From: CAWBRY01 sp963791295
Lineage (GTDB): Bacteria; Bacteroidota; Bacteroidia; Chitinophagales; Chitinophagaceae
Reading direction: 5' to 3'
Length of the DNA stretch: 64,000 bases
Assembly (NCBI GenBank): GCA_963791295.1
Contig: CAWBRY010000005.1
Location: 124,001 to 188,000, forward strand
The stretch's first letter is position 1, and each line of letters opens with the position of its first letter. Under the pieces are notes generated by a model that was not told the DNA's origin, searched no databases, and saw only the letters and a program-made list of their open reading frames with translations. Position numbers and translations under genes: made by a program. Shown here one piece after another: positions 53,289-60,742 of the stretch.

Positions 53289-53900
53289 CTAGAGGTAATT
53301 TATAGCAGCTTTACCCTGGCAAAATAGCAAATCTAGTATCGATAAATTTCGTAAAAACCCGATACCGCCTGAAAAAACTTGCTGGTAGGGCTTTCCAGCC
53401 TCCTTGTTATACCCTTTAGGTAAAATCGAATTTCTTAGATCTAAATATTCTTCACTACTATAGGTGGCATGAAATTTCGAAGTTGCCTCGATTGTCAGAT
53501 CTATATTTAGCTTATTCACAACCCAGCGAAAAAGGGCAAGATCCCACTCAACCAACCACTGAAAATCGGTTTTATAAAAAATCTCCAGTTCGGGAGCATA
53601 ATGGTCAAACCAGGGAGACTTCCGGTAACATGATTCGATGGTTTTCCAATGCTGTTCCTGCCAGGGATATTGATTGGCGAGCTCCACTTTCGTGATGAGG
53701 GTCTTTTGATTCCTGCCCAGAGTGAGGGGAACTGTCAATTGGATAGGTCCATTAGCTCCCGCGACAATGCATCGATTTCGAAAACTCATTTTCCGGTAAA
53801 ACTCATATTCTTCAAAAACGAGATTGGTTGTGTTAATTAAAGCAGAATAGAAACTTATTGGTGCCAGATATTGAAATTCAACTAGTAATTTTTGATTCAT
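53289..53900 (-). CDS. WbqC-family protein
   Basis: 203 aa. Matches the WbqC-like family, sometimes linked to polysaccharide synthesis: VEFQYLAPISFYSALI, FRNRCIVAGANGPIQLTVPL, PWQEQHWKTIESCYRKSPWFDHY and GKPYQQVFSGGIGFLRNLSILDLLFCQG. The exact reaction is unknown. It is upstream of the PKD gene on the same strand, but separated by about 100 bp of AT-rich sequence. Confidence 0.85.
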   Translation of the reverse strand: MNQKLLVEFQYLAPISFYSALINTTNLVFEEYEFYRKMSFRNRCIVAGANGPIQLTVPLTLGRNQKTLITKVELANQYPWQEQHWKTIESCYRKSPWFDHYAPELEIFYKTDFQWLVEWDLALFRWVVNKLNIDLTIEATSKFHATYSSEEYLDLRNSILPKGYNKEAGKPYQQVFSGGIGFLRNLSILDLLFCQGKAAINYL

Positions 53901-54329
53901 CGATTTTTGTTTAAACTTTCGATTTTTTGACCAAACAGGTTACCAGGCATGTGCCCTACTGATCATTTTTTTATTTCGATAAATGTTGTATTTAATTAAT
54001 TATTATATAATTATGTTATAAACATTATGCTATTAATATTAGCTGACATTGGATCGCTTTGGCAGATTTCGAATTCTAATAGATTTAGCACAGAAAAATA
54101 TAGGATTTCAGAAGTTCTTTTTCGAACTTGTAATTCTTCCAACCAATTTAGCCCGGGGAGGAACGACGAAAAATTCTAATTACCCACAGATTGATAACTT
54201 AAATCAGCCGCTACCTTCTAAGCCCAAAGACGAGTCTCACGTTGGCATGATTTCCGCAGAGTCTGGGCTGTTGTTTGTATTTTAGTTAACCGCGTTTTGT
54301 TGAAATTACCAATATAAAAAAATGAAGGC
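53901..54329. other. AT-rich intergenic region without a convincing gene
   Basis: About 430 bp between the divergent WbqC and winged-helix genes. It is strongly AT-rich (TTAATTAATTATTATATAATTATG at its centre shows the flavour) and holds only a TTG-started 78-codon ORF without support. It should contain the promoters of both flanking genes, but I cannot place them. Confidence 0.5.
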
Positions 54330-55043
54330 ATGAAGACGAGTACAGCTTTTAATGATACCGAAGAGGAAATTTCATTTCCCAAGAAGGGTGAGAACAGGCT
54401 ATACCCTACCATGTTTTTTTACGACGAACCCCTGATCACCTGTGACCGGATACTTGACCTGTTCTCCAACCAAACGTCGGGGATAAAAGAATCTGAGATG
54501 ATCCGGTTGTTGGATCTCGATCCGCGCAGTTCGGAGGCTGGTTCCGTGGCTCCTGCATTGGATAAATTAGTGAAGGACGGCTACCTTAAGTTGACCGGCA
54601 ATGAAAATAACGTCTATAAACTCCGTGGCGAAGGCCTCTTATTCAAGAGGCTCGGGAACTATGAAAAATTTGTCGACAGGGAGAACCGAAAACAGGAAAT
54701 CAGGGAGGCTATTCAACAATCCGGGATCAAGACCGATGTCAATGTGATAAAAACAGGAAAGTCAGTTCAAAGATTGGCTTCTATCCTCAAACCTATAGCA
54801 GTTGTCCAGGTAGTTGTGGCTGCCCTCACGTTTCTGCTGATAGCAGCAGCCGTGATATTGGCCTGGCTGACCTACAGGCAACAAGCGACCAATGAAAGCC
54901 TCGAAAGGAGAATAAGGATGCTCGAATTGGACCAGCCGAAATCTACGGTCCAGGCCAACAGCGCGGGGGTACAGATTATTCACGACACCGTATATGTGAA
55001 TCGAATTTCCCCCAAAAGGTCGGTCGGCTCAAGAAGAAGATGA
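54330..55043 (+). CDS. Winged-helix-like membrane protein with coiled coil
   Basis: 237 aa. Residues about 30-110 look like a winged helix-turn-helix (ITCDRILDLFSNQTSGIKES, LDKLVKDGYLKLTGNENNVYKLRGEG). A transmembrane helix follows (about 155-182, VVQVVVAALTFLLIAAAVILAWLTY), then a short coiled coil (ESLERRIRMLELDQ) and a basic C-terminus. Cytoplasmic DNA-binding-like domain plus membrane anchor suggests a membrane-tethered regulator or structural protein; no family is recognised. A lipoprotein gene follows after 9 bp. Confidence 0.6.
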   Translation: MKTSTAFNDTEEEISFPKKGENRLYPTMFFYDEPLITCDRILDLFSNQTSGIKESEMIRLLDLDPRSSEAGSVAPALDKLVKDGYLKLTGNENNVYKLRGEGLLFKRLGNYEKFVDRENRKQEIREAIQQSGIKTDVNVIKTGKSVQRLASILKPIAVVQVVVAALTFLLIAAAVILAWLTYRQQATNESLERRIRMLELDQPKSTVQANSAGVQIIHDTVYVNRISPKRSVGSRRR

Positions 55044-55052
55044 TGAATAAAT

Positions 55053-55526
55053 ATGCCAATGAAAATTCCTTTCGGCTCCTATCCAATCGTCTTTTTCCTC
55101 TCTCTTGTTGTCCTATTTTCCTGTTCGTCGGTAAAGGAACCAGATTTTAAAGCCATCGAGAACGTGCGGGTGAGCCGTTTTGGTGCAAAAGAGTCTTCTC
55201 TTAACCTCGACATCCTGTATCATAATCCAAATAAGTTCAGGGTAAAATTGAAGCGCGCCGAGGGAGATGCCTGGCTGGATAGCAACTATCTCGGACATTT
55301 TATCATTGATAGTACGGTTCGCATAGAACCAGCCTCAGATTTCAGGTTACCGGTCACTCTTCAAATGGACATGACTTATTTCTTTCAAAACACGGCAGCA
55401 ATATTCCTAAACAAAGAAGTATTGGTGAAAATTGAAGGAAAGGCTAAACTCAGTAAGGGCGCCATCTCTGCGCGCTACTCAATTCACTATGAAGGAATGC
55501 AAAACTTAAGCAAGATGGTGAAGTAA
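55053..55526 (+). CDS. LEA14-like (WHy-domain) lipoprotein
   Basis: 157 aa. A lipoprotein signal ends at LFSC (Cys24). The mature part matches LEA type 2 (WHy) domains: FKAIENVRVSRFGAKESSLNLDILYHNPNKFRVKLKRAEGD with the conserved HNPNKF, and later FRLPVTLQMDMTYFF. Such domains occur in water-stress proteins and in bacterial envelope lipoproteins. It is 9 bp from the upstream membrane protein gene. Confidence 0.85.
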   Translation: MPMKIPFGSYPIVFFLSLVVLFSCSSVKEPDFKAIENVRVSRFGAKESSLNLDILYHNPNKFRVKLKRAEGDAWLDSNYLGHFIIDSTVRIEPASDFRLPVTLQMDMTYFFQNTAAIFLNKEVLVKIEGKAKLSKGAISARYSIHYEGMQNLSKMVK

Positions 55527-55540
55527 CGGACCCGGATCAT

Positions 55541-55927
55541 TTATCCGCCGCTGCTCGCAGGCTTCTTGAGCTTCGGATGACTACCTCCGTCCTCAGGCTT
55601 TTTGCAACTTTTTGGAAGTCGGTTATAGGAATCTTCGTTGGCGGGTACATCATCGGCATCATACCCGGCGTTTGCTATAGCCGTCTTAATTTCCTCGATA
55701 TTGATTCGGTCGGTGACCCACTTAACTTTGGTCTCTCCTTTTCTATAGTTAACATTCACTTCCAGTACGCCATCATAGCGCTTAAGGTAGGTTTCAATCT
55801 TTGACTTACAAGTCTCGCAGAGAGCATTGGGGGTTTTGATCACCGCCGTCAGAACTGCCTTGGTTTGAGAAACTCCTGCATTCGAAATTGCAAACAATAG
55901 AATCAGGCCTATGATAGTTTTTTTCAT
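55541..55927 (-). CDS. Secreted HMA (heavy-metal-associated) domain protein
   Basis: 128 aa. A signal peptide (MKKTIIGLILLFAISNAGVSQ) precedes one HMA domain with the metal-binding CxxC in LCETCKSKIETYLKRYDGV and the usual continuation EVNVNYRKGETKVKWVTD and EEIKTAIANAGYDADDV. The C-terminus is polar and Lys/Pro-rich with a further Cys. A periplasmic copper or other metal carrier role is inferred. It converges with the LEA gene. Confidence 0.85.
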   Translation of the reverse strand: MKKTIIGLILLFAISNAGVSQTKAVLTAVIKTPNALCETCKSKIETYLKRYDGVLEVNVNYRKGETKVKWVTDRINIEEIKTAIANAGYDADDVPANEDSYNRLPKSCKKPEDGGSHPKLKKPASSGG

Positions 55928-55948
55928 CGGGTTATTTGTGAAGTAAAT

Positions 55949-56584
55949 TTACAAAACGCCTTTCCAATTAGCTGGATCTTCGCGCCACTTTAACAAAATT
56001 TCCTGTTGACCAGCTGAAACCAGACCCTTTGCGATAGCCAGCTCCAGCACCATCTCATAGTTGGTAAGTGCATGGAAGGCTAATGATGCATTCTGTATTG
56101 CCGCAGTGGCCTGTGTAAATCCATAGGTAAATATGGATGTCATGCCAATTACTTCTAATCCGGAGTTCTTTAAGAGTTCAGCAACCTGTAAGCTGCTCTT
56201 ACCGGTAGAAACCAGGTCTTCTATGATCACTGTTTTCTGCCCTTTTTCATAGTAACCTTCTATCTGATTGCCCAGCCCATGCTCTTTTGGTTTGGGCCTG
56301 ACATATAAATAAGGAAGTTTTAATTGATCTGCCACCAGTGCTCCCCATGCTATACCAGCTGTGGCTACACCCGCCAACAGCTGGGCATCGGGAAATTTAT
56401 CGAAGACCAGGTTACACATTTCCGACTTAATGAAGTCGCGAATGAAAGGAAATGAAAGGATTCTCCGGTTGTCGCAATAGATCGGACTCTTCCAGCCACT
56501 TGCCCAGGTAAACGGTTGATCGGGATTTAACTTTACTGCGTTAACTTGAAGGAGTTTTTCGGCGACAACTTTGGCATCTCTCAT
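55949..56584 (-). CDS. pyrE: Orotate phosphoribosyltransferase
   Basis: 211 aa. Adds ribose-5-phosphate from PRPP to orotate in UMP synthesis. The PRPP site is VIIEDLVSTGKSSLQVAELL, and FTWASGWKSPIYCDNRRILS with AGVATAGIAWGALVADQL supplies the orotate side. The start at 56584 (MRDAKVVAEKLLQVNAV) fits. It is near but not directly next to pyrB/pyrR. Confidence 0.94.
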   Translation of the reverse strand: MRDAKVVAEKLLQVNAVKLNPDQPFTWASGWKSPIYCDNRRILSFPFIRDFIKSEMCNLVFDKFPDAQLLAGVATAGIAWGALVADQLKLPYLYVRPKPKEHGLGNQIEGYYEKGQKTVIIEDLVSTGKSSLQVAELLKNSGLEVIGMTSIFTYGFTQATAAIQNASLAFHALTNYEMVLELAIAKGLVSAGQQEILLKWREDPANWKGVL

Positions 56585-56652
56585 TTAACGAAGATATGTG
56601 AAACAATATTTTTAGGACTACCGTTGTCATTGGCTTAAGAAAGAATTTTGCC

Positions 56653-57282
56653 ATGTATATTAAAATCTATTTTGACGACAAGCCACTTTTTCTCTGCGAT
56701 GCCATCGAAGAAAAGATTCAACCATTTATTCATCACGACGATGCGGTATTCATCGATGAATTGGATTCTCACACCATAAAAAGCATGATCCATGAAATGC
56801 AGGAACCATCTGTGCATGCCGGTGTATTTTATCATTCAGATCTTGAAAAATTAAAAAAATCATTCTTCAAAAAATTCACGCTTGTGCAGGCCGCCGGCGG
56901 TTTGGTGACCAATGAAAATGAAGAAATCCTATTGATATTTCGACGGGGTAAGTGGGACTTGCCAAAAGGCAAGCTGGAAAATGACGAAAAGCTGGAGGAC
57001 TGCGCTCTTCGCGAAGTGGAGGAAGAAACGGGGCTGATCAATATCCTACTGCAAAATAAACTGACCATCACCTATCATACTTATCACGAGGGTACTCATT
57101 TTATATTAAAGGAGAGCCATTGGTTTAAGATGAAAGTGGAAGGAAAACAAAATTTAGATCCGCAAACCGAGGAGGATATTCATGAAATTAAGTGGGTAGC
57201 GGCCGATGACCTGGAAACGTACCAAAAGAATTCTTTTCCTTCCCTATCCGACGTTTTTCAAACATACCTGAAACGAGTTTAG
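56653..57282 (+). CDS. Nudix hydrolase
   Basis: 209 aa. A Nudix box is complete (GKLENDEKLEDCALREVEEETG, fitting Gx5Ex7REUxEExGU) and preceded by LLIFRRGKWDLPKGK. Such enzymes hydrolyse nucleoside diphosphate compounds. The N-terminal 90 residues are a separate unrecognised domain. It overlaps the convergent thioesterase by 4 bp. Confidence 0.9.
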   Translation: MYIKIYFDDKPLFLCDAIEEKIQPFIHHDDAVFIDELDSHTIKSMIHEMQEPSVHAGVFYHSDLEKLKKSFFKKFTLVQAAGGLVTNENEEILLIFRRGKWDLPKGKLENDEKLEDCALREVEEETGLINILLQNKLTITYHTYHEGTHFILKESHWFKMKVEGKQNLDPQTEEDIHEIKWVAADDLETYQKNSFPSLSDVFQTYLKRV

Positions 57283-57710
57283 TCTTTCCGGAGTAGAATG
57301 GCCATCGTCAACCGGCTTATACAAATTAACCGCTCCTTTTCGTCTGAAATTTTTATCTCCCAAACATGAGTGCTGTTTCCCAGATGGATTGGCCGCGCTG
57401 TGCCTATAACGTAGCCCTCGCGTGCACCACGGATATGGTTGGCATTGATATCCAGGCCCACACAAAAATATTTTTCATGATCAATCACCATTGCCGAGCC
57501 CACGCTTCCAACTGTTTCTGCCAGGACGCAGGAGGCTCCTCCATGTAAGAGTCCGTATGGTTGTTTAGTACGATGATCTACTGGCATTTTAGCCCTCAGG
57601 AAGTCAGGGCCTACTTCGGTCCATTCAATACCTAATGTTTCCGTCATAGTCCCATTGCCGAAAGGCCTTAATTTTTCCAATGACAGGTCTTTATCAAACC
57701 AGATTGCCAT
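57279..57710 (-). CDS. Hotdog-fold thioesterase (PaaI/YdiI type)
   Basis: 143 aa. A hotdog thioesterase with YGLLHGGASCVLAETVGSVG (helix with the catalytic-type Glu), DINANHIRGAREGYVIG and THVWEIKISDEKERLI. It is closest in style to the PaaI/YdiI (MenI-like) group that cleaves aryl-CoA thioesters, such as DHNA-CoA in menaquinone synthesis. The substrate is inferred. It lies upstream of Nudix on the other strand and just after coaD on its own. Confidence 0.85.
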   Translation of the reverse strand: MAIWFDKDLSLEKLRPFGNGTMTETLGIEWTEVGPDFLRAKMPVDHRTKQPYGLLHGGASCVLAETVGSVGSAMVIDHEKYFCVGLDINANHIRGAREGYVIGTARPIHLGNSTHVWEIKISDEKERLICISRLTMAILLRKD

Positions 57711-57713
57711 GAA

Positions 57714-58184
57714 CTATTTCTTTATTGATTTAAATACTATATCGGGTAAGAAATGACTTGCATCGCCATGATTGCGGATAATATCCCGGACAATGGTGGA
57801 AGCTACCGATGTATATTTAGGTTCGCCTGTAAGAAATACCGTTTCGATCGATTTATCCATAGTCCGGTTTGCATCAGCAATGGTCTTTTCATATTCAAAA
57901 TCGCTAACATAGCGAATTCCGCGAAGAATAAACCGGGCACCTATCTTCTTACAAAACTCTACTGTGAGGCCCTCATAAATGGCCCCTTCGACTGTCTTTT
58001 CGTCTTTATAAATCTCACGGATCCATTGCAAGCGTTGTTCGGCGGTGTACATAGGGGCCTTGGAAGTATTGATGCCGATCCCAACGACGATCTTATCAAA
58101 TAAAGGAATAGCCCTGTTTATGATGTCCACATGACCCAGCGTAAGGGGATCAAAAGTACCTGGGAAAAGACAGACTCTTTGCAT
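57714..58184 (-). CDS. coaD: Pantetheine-phosphate adenylyltransferase
   Basis: 156 aa from the ATG at 58184; a TTG at 58190 is not needed. The enzyme makes dephospho-CoA from ATP and 4'-phosphopantetheine. It shows CLFPGTFDPLTLGHVDIINRA with the HxGH-like motif (LGHVD), KIGARFILRGIRYVSDFEYE, and TGEPKYTSVASTIVRDI. It lies between the thioesterase and pyrB on the same strand. Confidence 0.95.
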   Translation of the reverse strand: MQRVCLFPGTFDPLTLGHVDIINRAIPLFDKIVVGIGINTSKAPMYTAEQRLQWIREIYKDEKTVEGAIYEGLTVEFCKKIGARFILRGIRYVSDFEYEKTIADANRTMDKSIETVFLTGEPKYTSVASTIVRDIIRNHGDASHFLPDIVFKSIKK

Positions 58185-58214
58185 CGGCAATTATTAAACG
58201 AAAGCTAATGATTA

Positions 58215-59153
58215 TTATTCATTATTTTCTCCTGTCCTGCCGGCCAGAAGATATAGGACCGCCATCCTCACCGCAACTCCATTTTCCACCTGTTGTAGGA
58301 TGATCGATTGCTTGCTGTCTGCTACATCGCTATCAAGCTCCACTCCGCGATTGATTGGACCGGGATGCATAATAACAATTTCTTTTTTCAAGCTGTCCAG
58401 CAGCCTCCGGTTAATTCCATATACGAGGCTGTACTCGCGGAGCGAAGAGAAAAGAACCTGGTTCTGTCGCTCCAATTGGATCCGAAGAACATTTGCCACA
58501 TCGCACCATTCGAGAGTCTCTTTTAGATTATAGTTCACTGACACACCCAACGCATCCTGGATATATTTAGGAATCAGGGTTGGCGGACCGCAAACTGTAA
58601 CTTCAGCACCCATTTTTTTCAATAGATAAATATTGCTCTGAGCTACTCTGCTATGCATGATGTCACCAATGATTGCCACCTTCCTGCCTTCCAGTTTGCC
58701 AGTACGATCGATAATTGAAAGGGCATCTAATAAAGCCTGTGTAGGATGCTCATTGATCCCGTCCCCGGCATTAATAATTGCCGCAGGAATATGCTCTGCC
58801 AGGAAATGAGGAGCGCCGCTGGCTCCATGTCGCATTACGACCATATCGACCTTCATCGAAAGGATATTATTCACTGTATCTAAAAGGGTTTCTCCCTTTG
58901 ATGTAGAAGAGGCGGACGTAGAAAAATTGATCACATCAGCGCTTAACCGCTTTTCTGCCAGTTCAAACGAGAACCTGGTCCTGGTTGAATTTTCATAGAA
59001 CAGGTTGACAATCGTCACATCACGAAGTGATGGGACCTTCTTGACGGGCCGCTGTAAGACTTCTTTGAATTGAACCGCTGTTTGAAGAATGAGGGAAATG
59101 TCGTTGGAAGAAAGATCCTTAATGCCTAGCAGGTGTTTTGAGGAAAGGCTCAT
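58215..59153 (-). CDS. pyrB: Aspartate carbamoyltransferase, catalytic chain
   Basis: 312 aa. Joins carbamoyl phosphate and aspartate in UMP synthesis. It has the STRTR carbamoyl-phosphate motif in FYENSTRTRFSFELAEKRL, MRHGASGAPHFLAE, NAGDGINEHPTQALLDAL and IMHPGPINRGVELDSDVA. No regulatory chain (pyrI) is adjacent. pyrR lies directly upstream on the same strand, 58 bp away. Confidence 0.96.
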   Translation of the reverse strand: MSLSSKHLLGIKDLSSNDISLILQTAVQFKEVLQRPVKKVPSLRDVTIVNLFYENSTRTRFSFELAEKRLSADVINFSTSASSTSKGETLLDTVNNILSMKVDMVVMRHGASGAPHFLAEHIPAAIINAGDGINEHPTQALLDALSIIDRTGKLEGRKVAIIGDIMHSRVAQSNIYLLKKMGAEVTVCGPPTLIPKYIQDALGVSVNYNLKETLEWCDVANVLRIQLERQNQVLFSSLREYSLVYGINRRLLDSLKKEIVIMHPGPINRGVELDSDVADSKQSIILQQVENGVAVRMAVLYLLAGRTGENNE

Positions 59154-59211
59154 TAAAAGGCGAAATTAGGAAAAAAGGCAGAATGGACATGCAGAAGATC
59201 CAACCGTGACA

Positions 59212-59721
59212 TTAATATAGAACAACCTCTTTTTTATTCCACTCTACTTTTACTTTTTGGGAAACAATGGAATCAATGGATTTACCTACATAATCGGCCT
59301 GAATCGGAAACTGGCGACTAAATCTCCGGTCAATGAGAACGCAAAGACCCACCTTCTCGGGTCTGCCAAAATCCAGCAGCGCATCCAGTGCTGCCCGGAT
59401 CGTACGCCCAGTGTACAATACATCATCAATCAGTACCACCTTTTTTCCTTCCACTGAAAACGGAATGTCGGTTTGGTTGGCAATATGCAATTCTTTACGG
59501 ATATCATCCCGGTAGAAAGTGATGTCCAACTTCCCATAGTCGACCTTTACTTCCGGCAATTCATTTCTTATTTCTTCCACGATTTGATCTGATAAAAATA
59601 CCCCCCTGGGTTGAAGGCCAATGATGACCGTTCCCGTGAGGCTTAAGTGGTCCTCCAATATTTGGTGGGCCAATCGTTTGATGGTTATTCCCAGTTCCGA
59701 GCCGTTGAGTATGGATCTCAA
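59212..59721 (-). CDS. pyrR: Bifunctional PyrR: uracil phosphoribosyltransferase and pyr regulator
   Basis: 169 aa. Member of the PyrR family: VIIGLQPRGVFLSDQIVEEI, VDYGKLDITFYRDD and the PRPP-binding VVLIDDVLYTGRTIRAALDAL. It binds PRPP and may bind pyr mRNA to attenuate transcription, as in Firmicutes. The start is TTG at 59721, because an in-frame stop lies directly upstream and no ATG precedes it. It sits directly upstream of pyrB. Confidence 0.92.
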   Translation of the reverse strand: MRSILNGSELGITIKRLAHQILEDHLSLTGTVIIGLQPRGVFLSDQIVEEIRNELPEVKVDYGKLDITFYRDDIRKELHIANQTDIPFSVEGKKVVLIDDVLYTGRTIRAALDALLDFGRPEKVGLCVLIDRRFSRQFPIQADYVGKSIDSIVSQKVKVEWNKKEVVLY

Positions 59722-60064
59722 ACTATTTTTTTATAAAAGTAATCATGTGCCTCCAAACTCCTGAATTAATATGGAAGCCATTTCTCCAACATAACCAATA
59801 AAATCTGCCGAATTCCTGTAATTCTAGAAGTTTTTCCTGGTGCGTTTACTCTTCCCGAACGGCTATAATACTCTGGGTGACCAGCGTGAAAAATCCAGCT
59901 GCTATCCTCGACGGCTCACGAAAAAAATATGGAGCTTAATTACTGAAAATCATTATTTTATATAATAAAAAGGGGCCCTTCTGCTTTGAATATCTTGGGA
60001 AATTTGCTAGCTTTATATTCAATTCAAACTGCATTTAATTAACCTTTATCTAAAACCAGTTATT
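59722..60064. other. Intergenic region without a convincing gene
   Basis: About 340 bp between the divergent pyrR and beta-barrel genes. It contains AT-rich stretches near 59755-59790 and 59945-59970 and must hold both promoters. I see no repeat, terminator or ORF of note, and no clear PyrR-type attenuator. Confidence 0.5.
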
Positions 60065-60622
60065 ATGAAAAAGATTATTTTAATTGCCATGTTCGGAATT
60101 ATTACAACCTCGGCATTTTCTCAGATCAACAAGGGTCAATTATTAGTGGGCGGTAGTGCCAATTTTTCTTCATCCAAGCAAAACGATGTGCCCGATAGCA
60201 AGCTGACTACATTTCATTTTAGCCCTGATGTAGGTTATTTTTTCATCCCAAATTTGGCTGGGGGCTTACGCGCTTCCTTCAGCAGCTCCAAGTACGAAGA
60301 CGAAGATGAAGCTTTTACATCAACATCAGTAGCGCCATTCGTCAGGTATTATTTTTTACCTGCAGAACAAAAAGTGAATGTTTTCGCAGATGCCAGCTAT
60401 GGAATCGGTTCCGTTGGGCAGGGTGATAACGAAAGCTTCAATTATTTTGGAGTTATGGCTGGTCCTGCTGTCTTTTTAAATGAGCATACTGCCCTCGAAT
60501 TTGCTATTCAATATCAATCCTGGGGTGGCGATGCATACAATGACAATCGCGAAAACTCTTTTGGCTTCAATGTCGGATTTCAAATCCATATAGGACAAGG
60601 AGAGCCTGCCAAGAAGAAATAA
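60065..60622 (+). CDS. Outer membrane beta-barrel protein
   Basis: 185 aa. A signal peptide (MKKIILIAMFGIITTSAFSQ) precedes an eight-strand OmpX/PorT-like barrel: LLVGGSANFSSSKQND, FHFSPDVGYFFIPNLAGGLR, VNVFADASYGIGSVGQGDNE and FGFNVGFQIHIGQG. Its function is likely structural. A strong terminator follows the stop. Confidence 0.85.
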   Translation: MKKIILIAMFGIITTSAFSQINKGQLLVGGSANFSSSKQNDVPDSKLTTFHFSPDVGYFFIPNLAGGLRASFSSSKYEDEDEAFTSTSVAPFVRYYFLPAEQKVNVFADASYGIGSVGQGDNESFNYFGVMAGPAVFLNEHTALEFAIQYQSWGGDAYNDNRENSFGFNVGFQIHIGQGEPAKKK

Positions 60623-60636
60623 AAACTTAATTCTTT

Positions 60637-60669
60637 AAAAAAGCTGCCGCAGTTCCGGCAGCTTTTTTT
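60637..60669 (+). terminator. Rho-independent terminator after the beta-barrel gene
   Basis: GCTGCCG (60643-60649) pairs with CGGCAGC (60656-60662) around a short loop, flanked by AAAAAA before and TTTTTTT after. Confidence 0.9.
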
Positions 60670-60742
60670 ATGCCCTTTCCAGCATATGCCCCCGCTTAGA
60701 AACCGGTACCGTTTATTCATGGTATCTAATTAATTTTATACC

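Noticed and set aside
54049..54285. 78-codon ORF on plus
   Set aside because: Starts at TTG in an AT-rich gap, no signal, no motif, no RBS; typical chance ORF.
59722..60064. PyrR attenuator upstream of pyrR
   Set aside because: I looked for anti-terminator/terminator pairs and the PyrR-binding loop, but found no convincing stem set.
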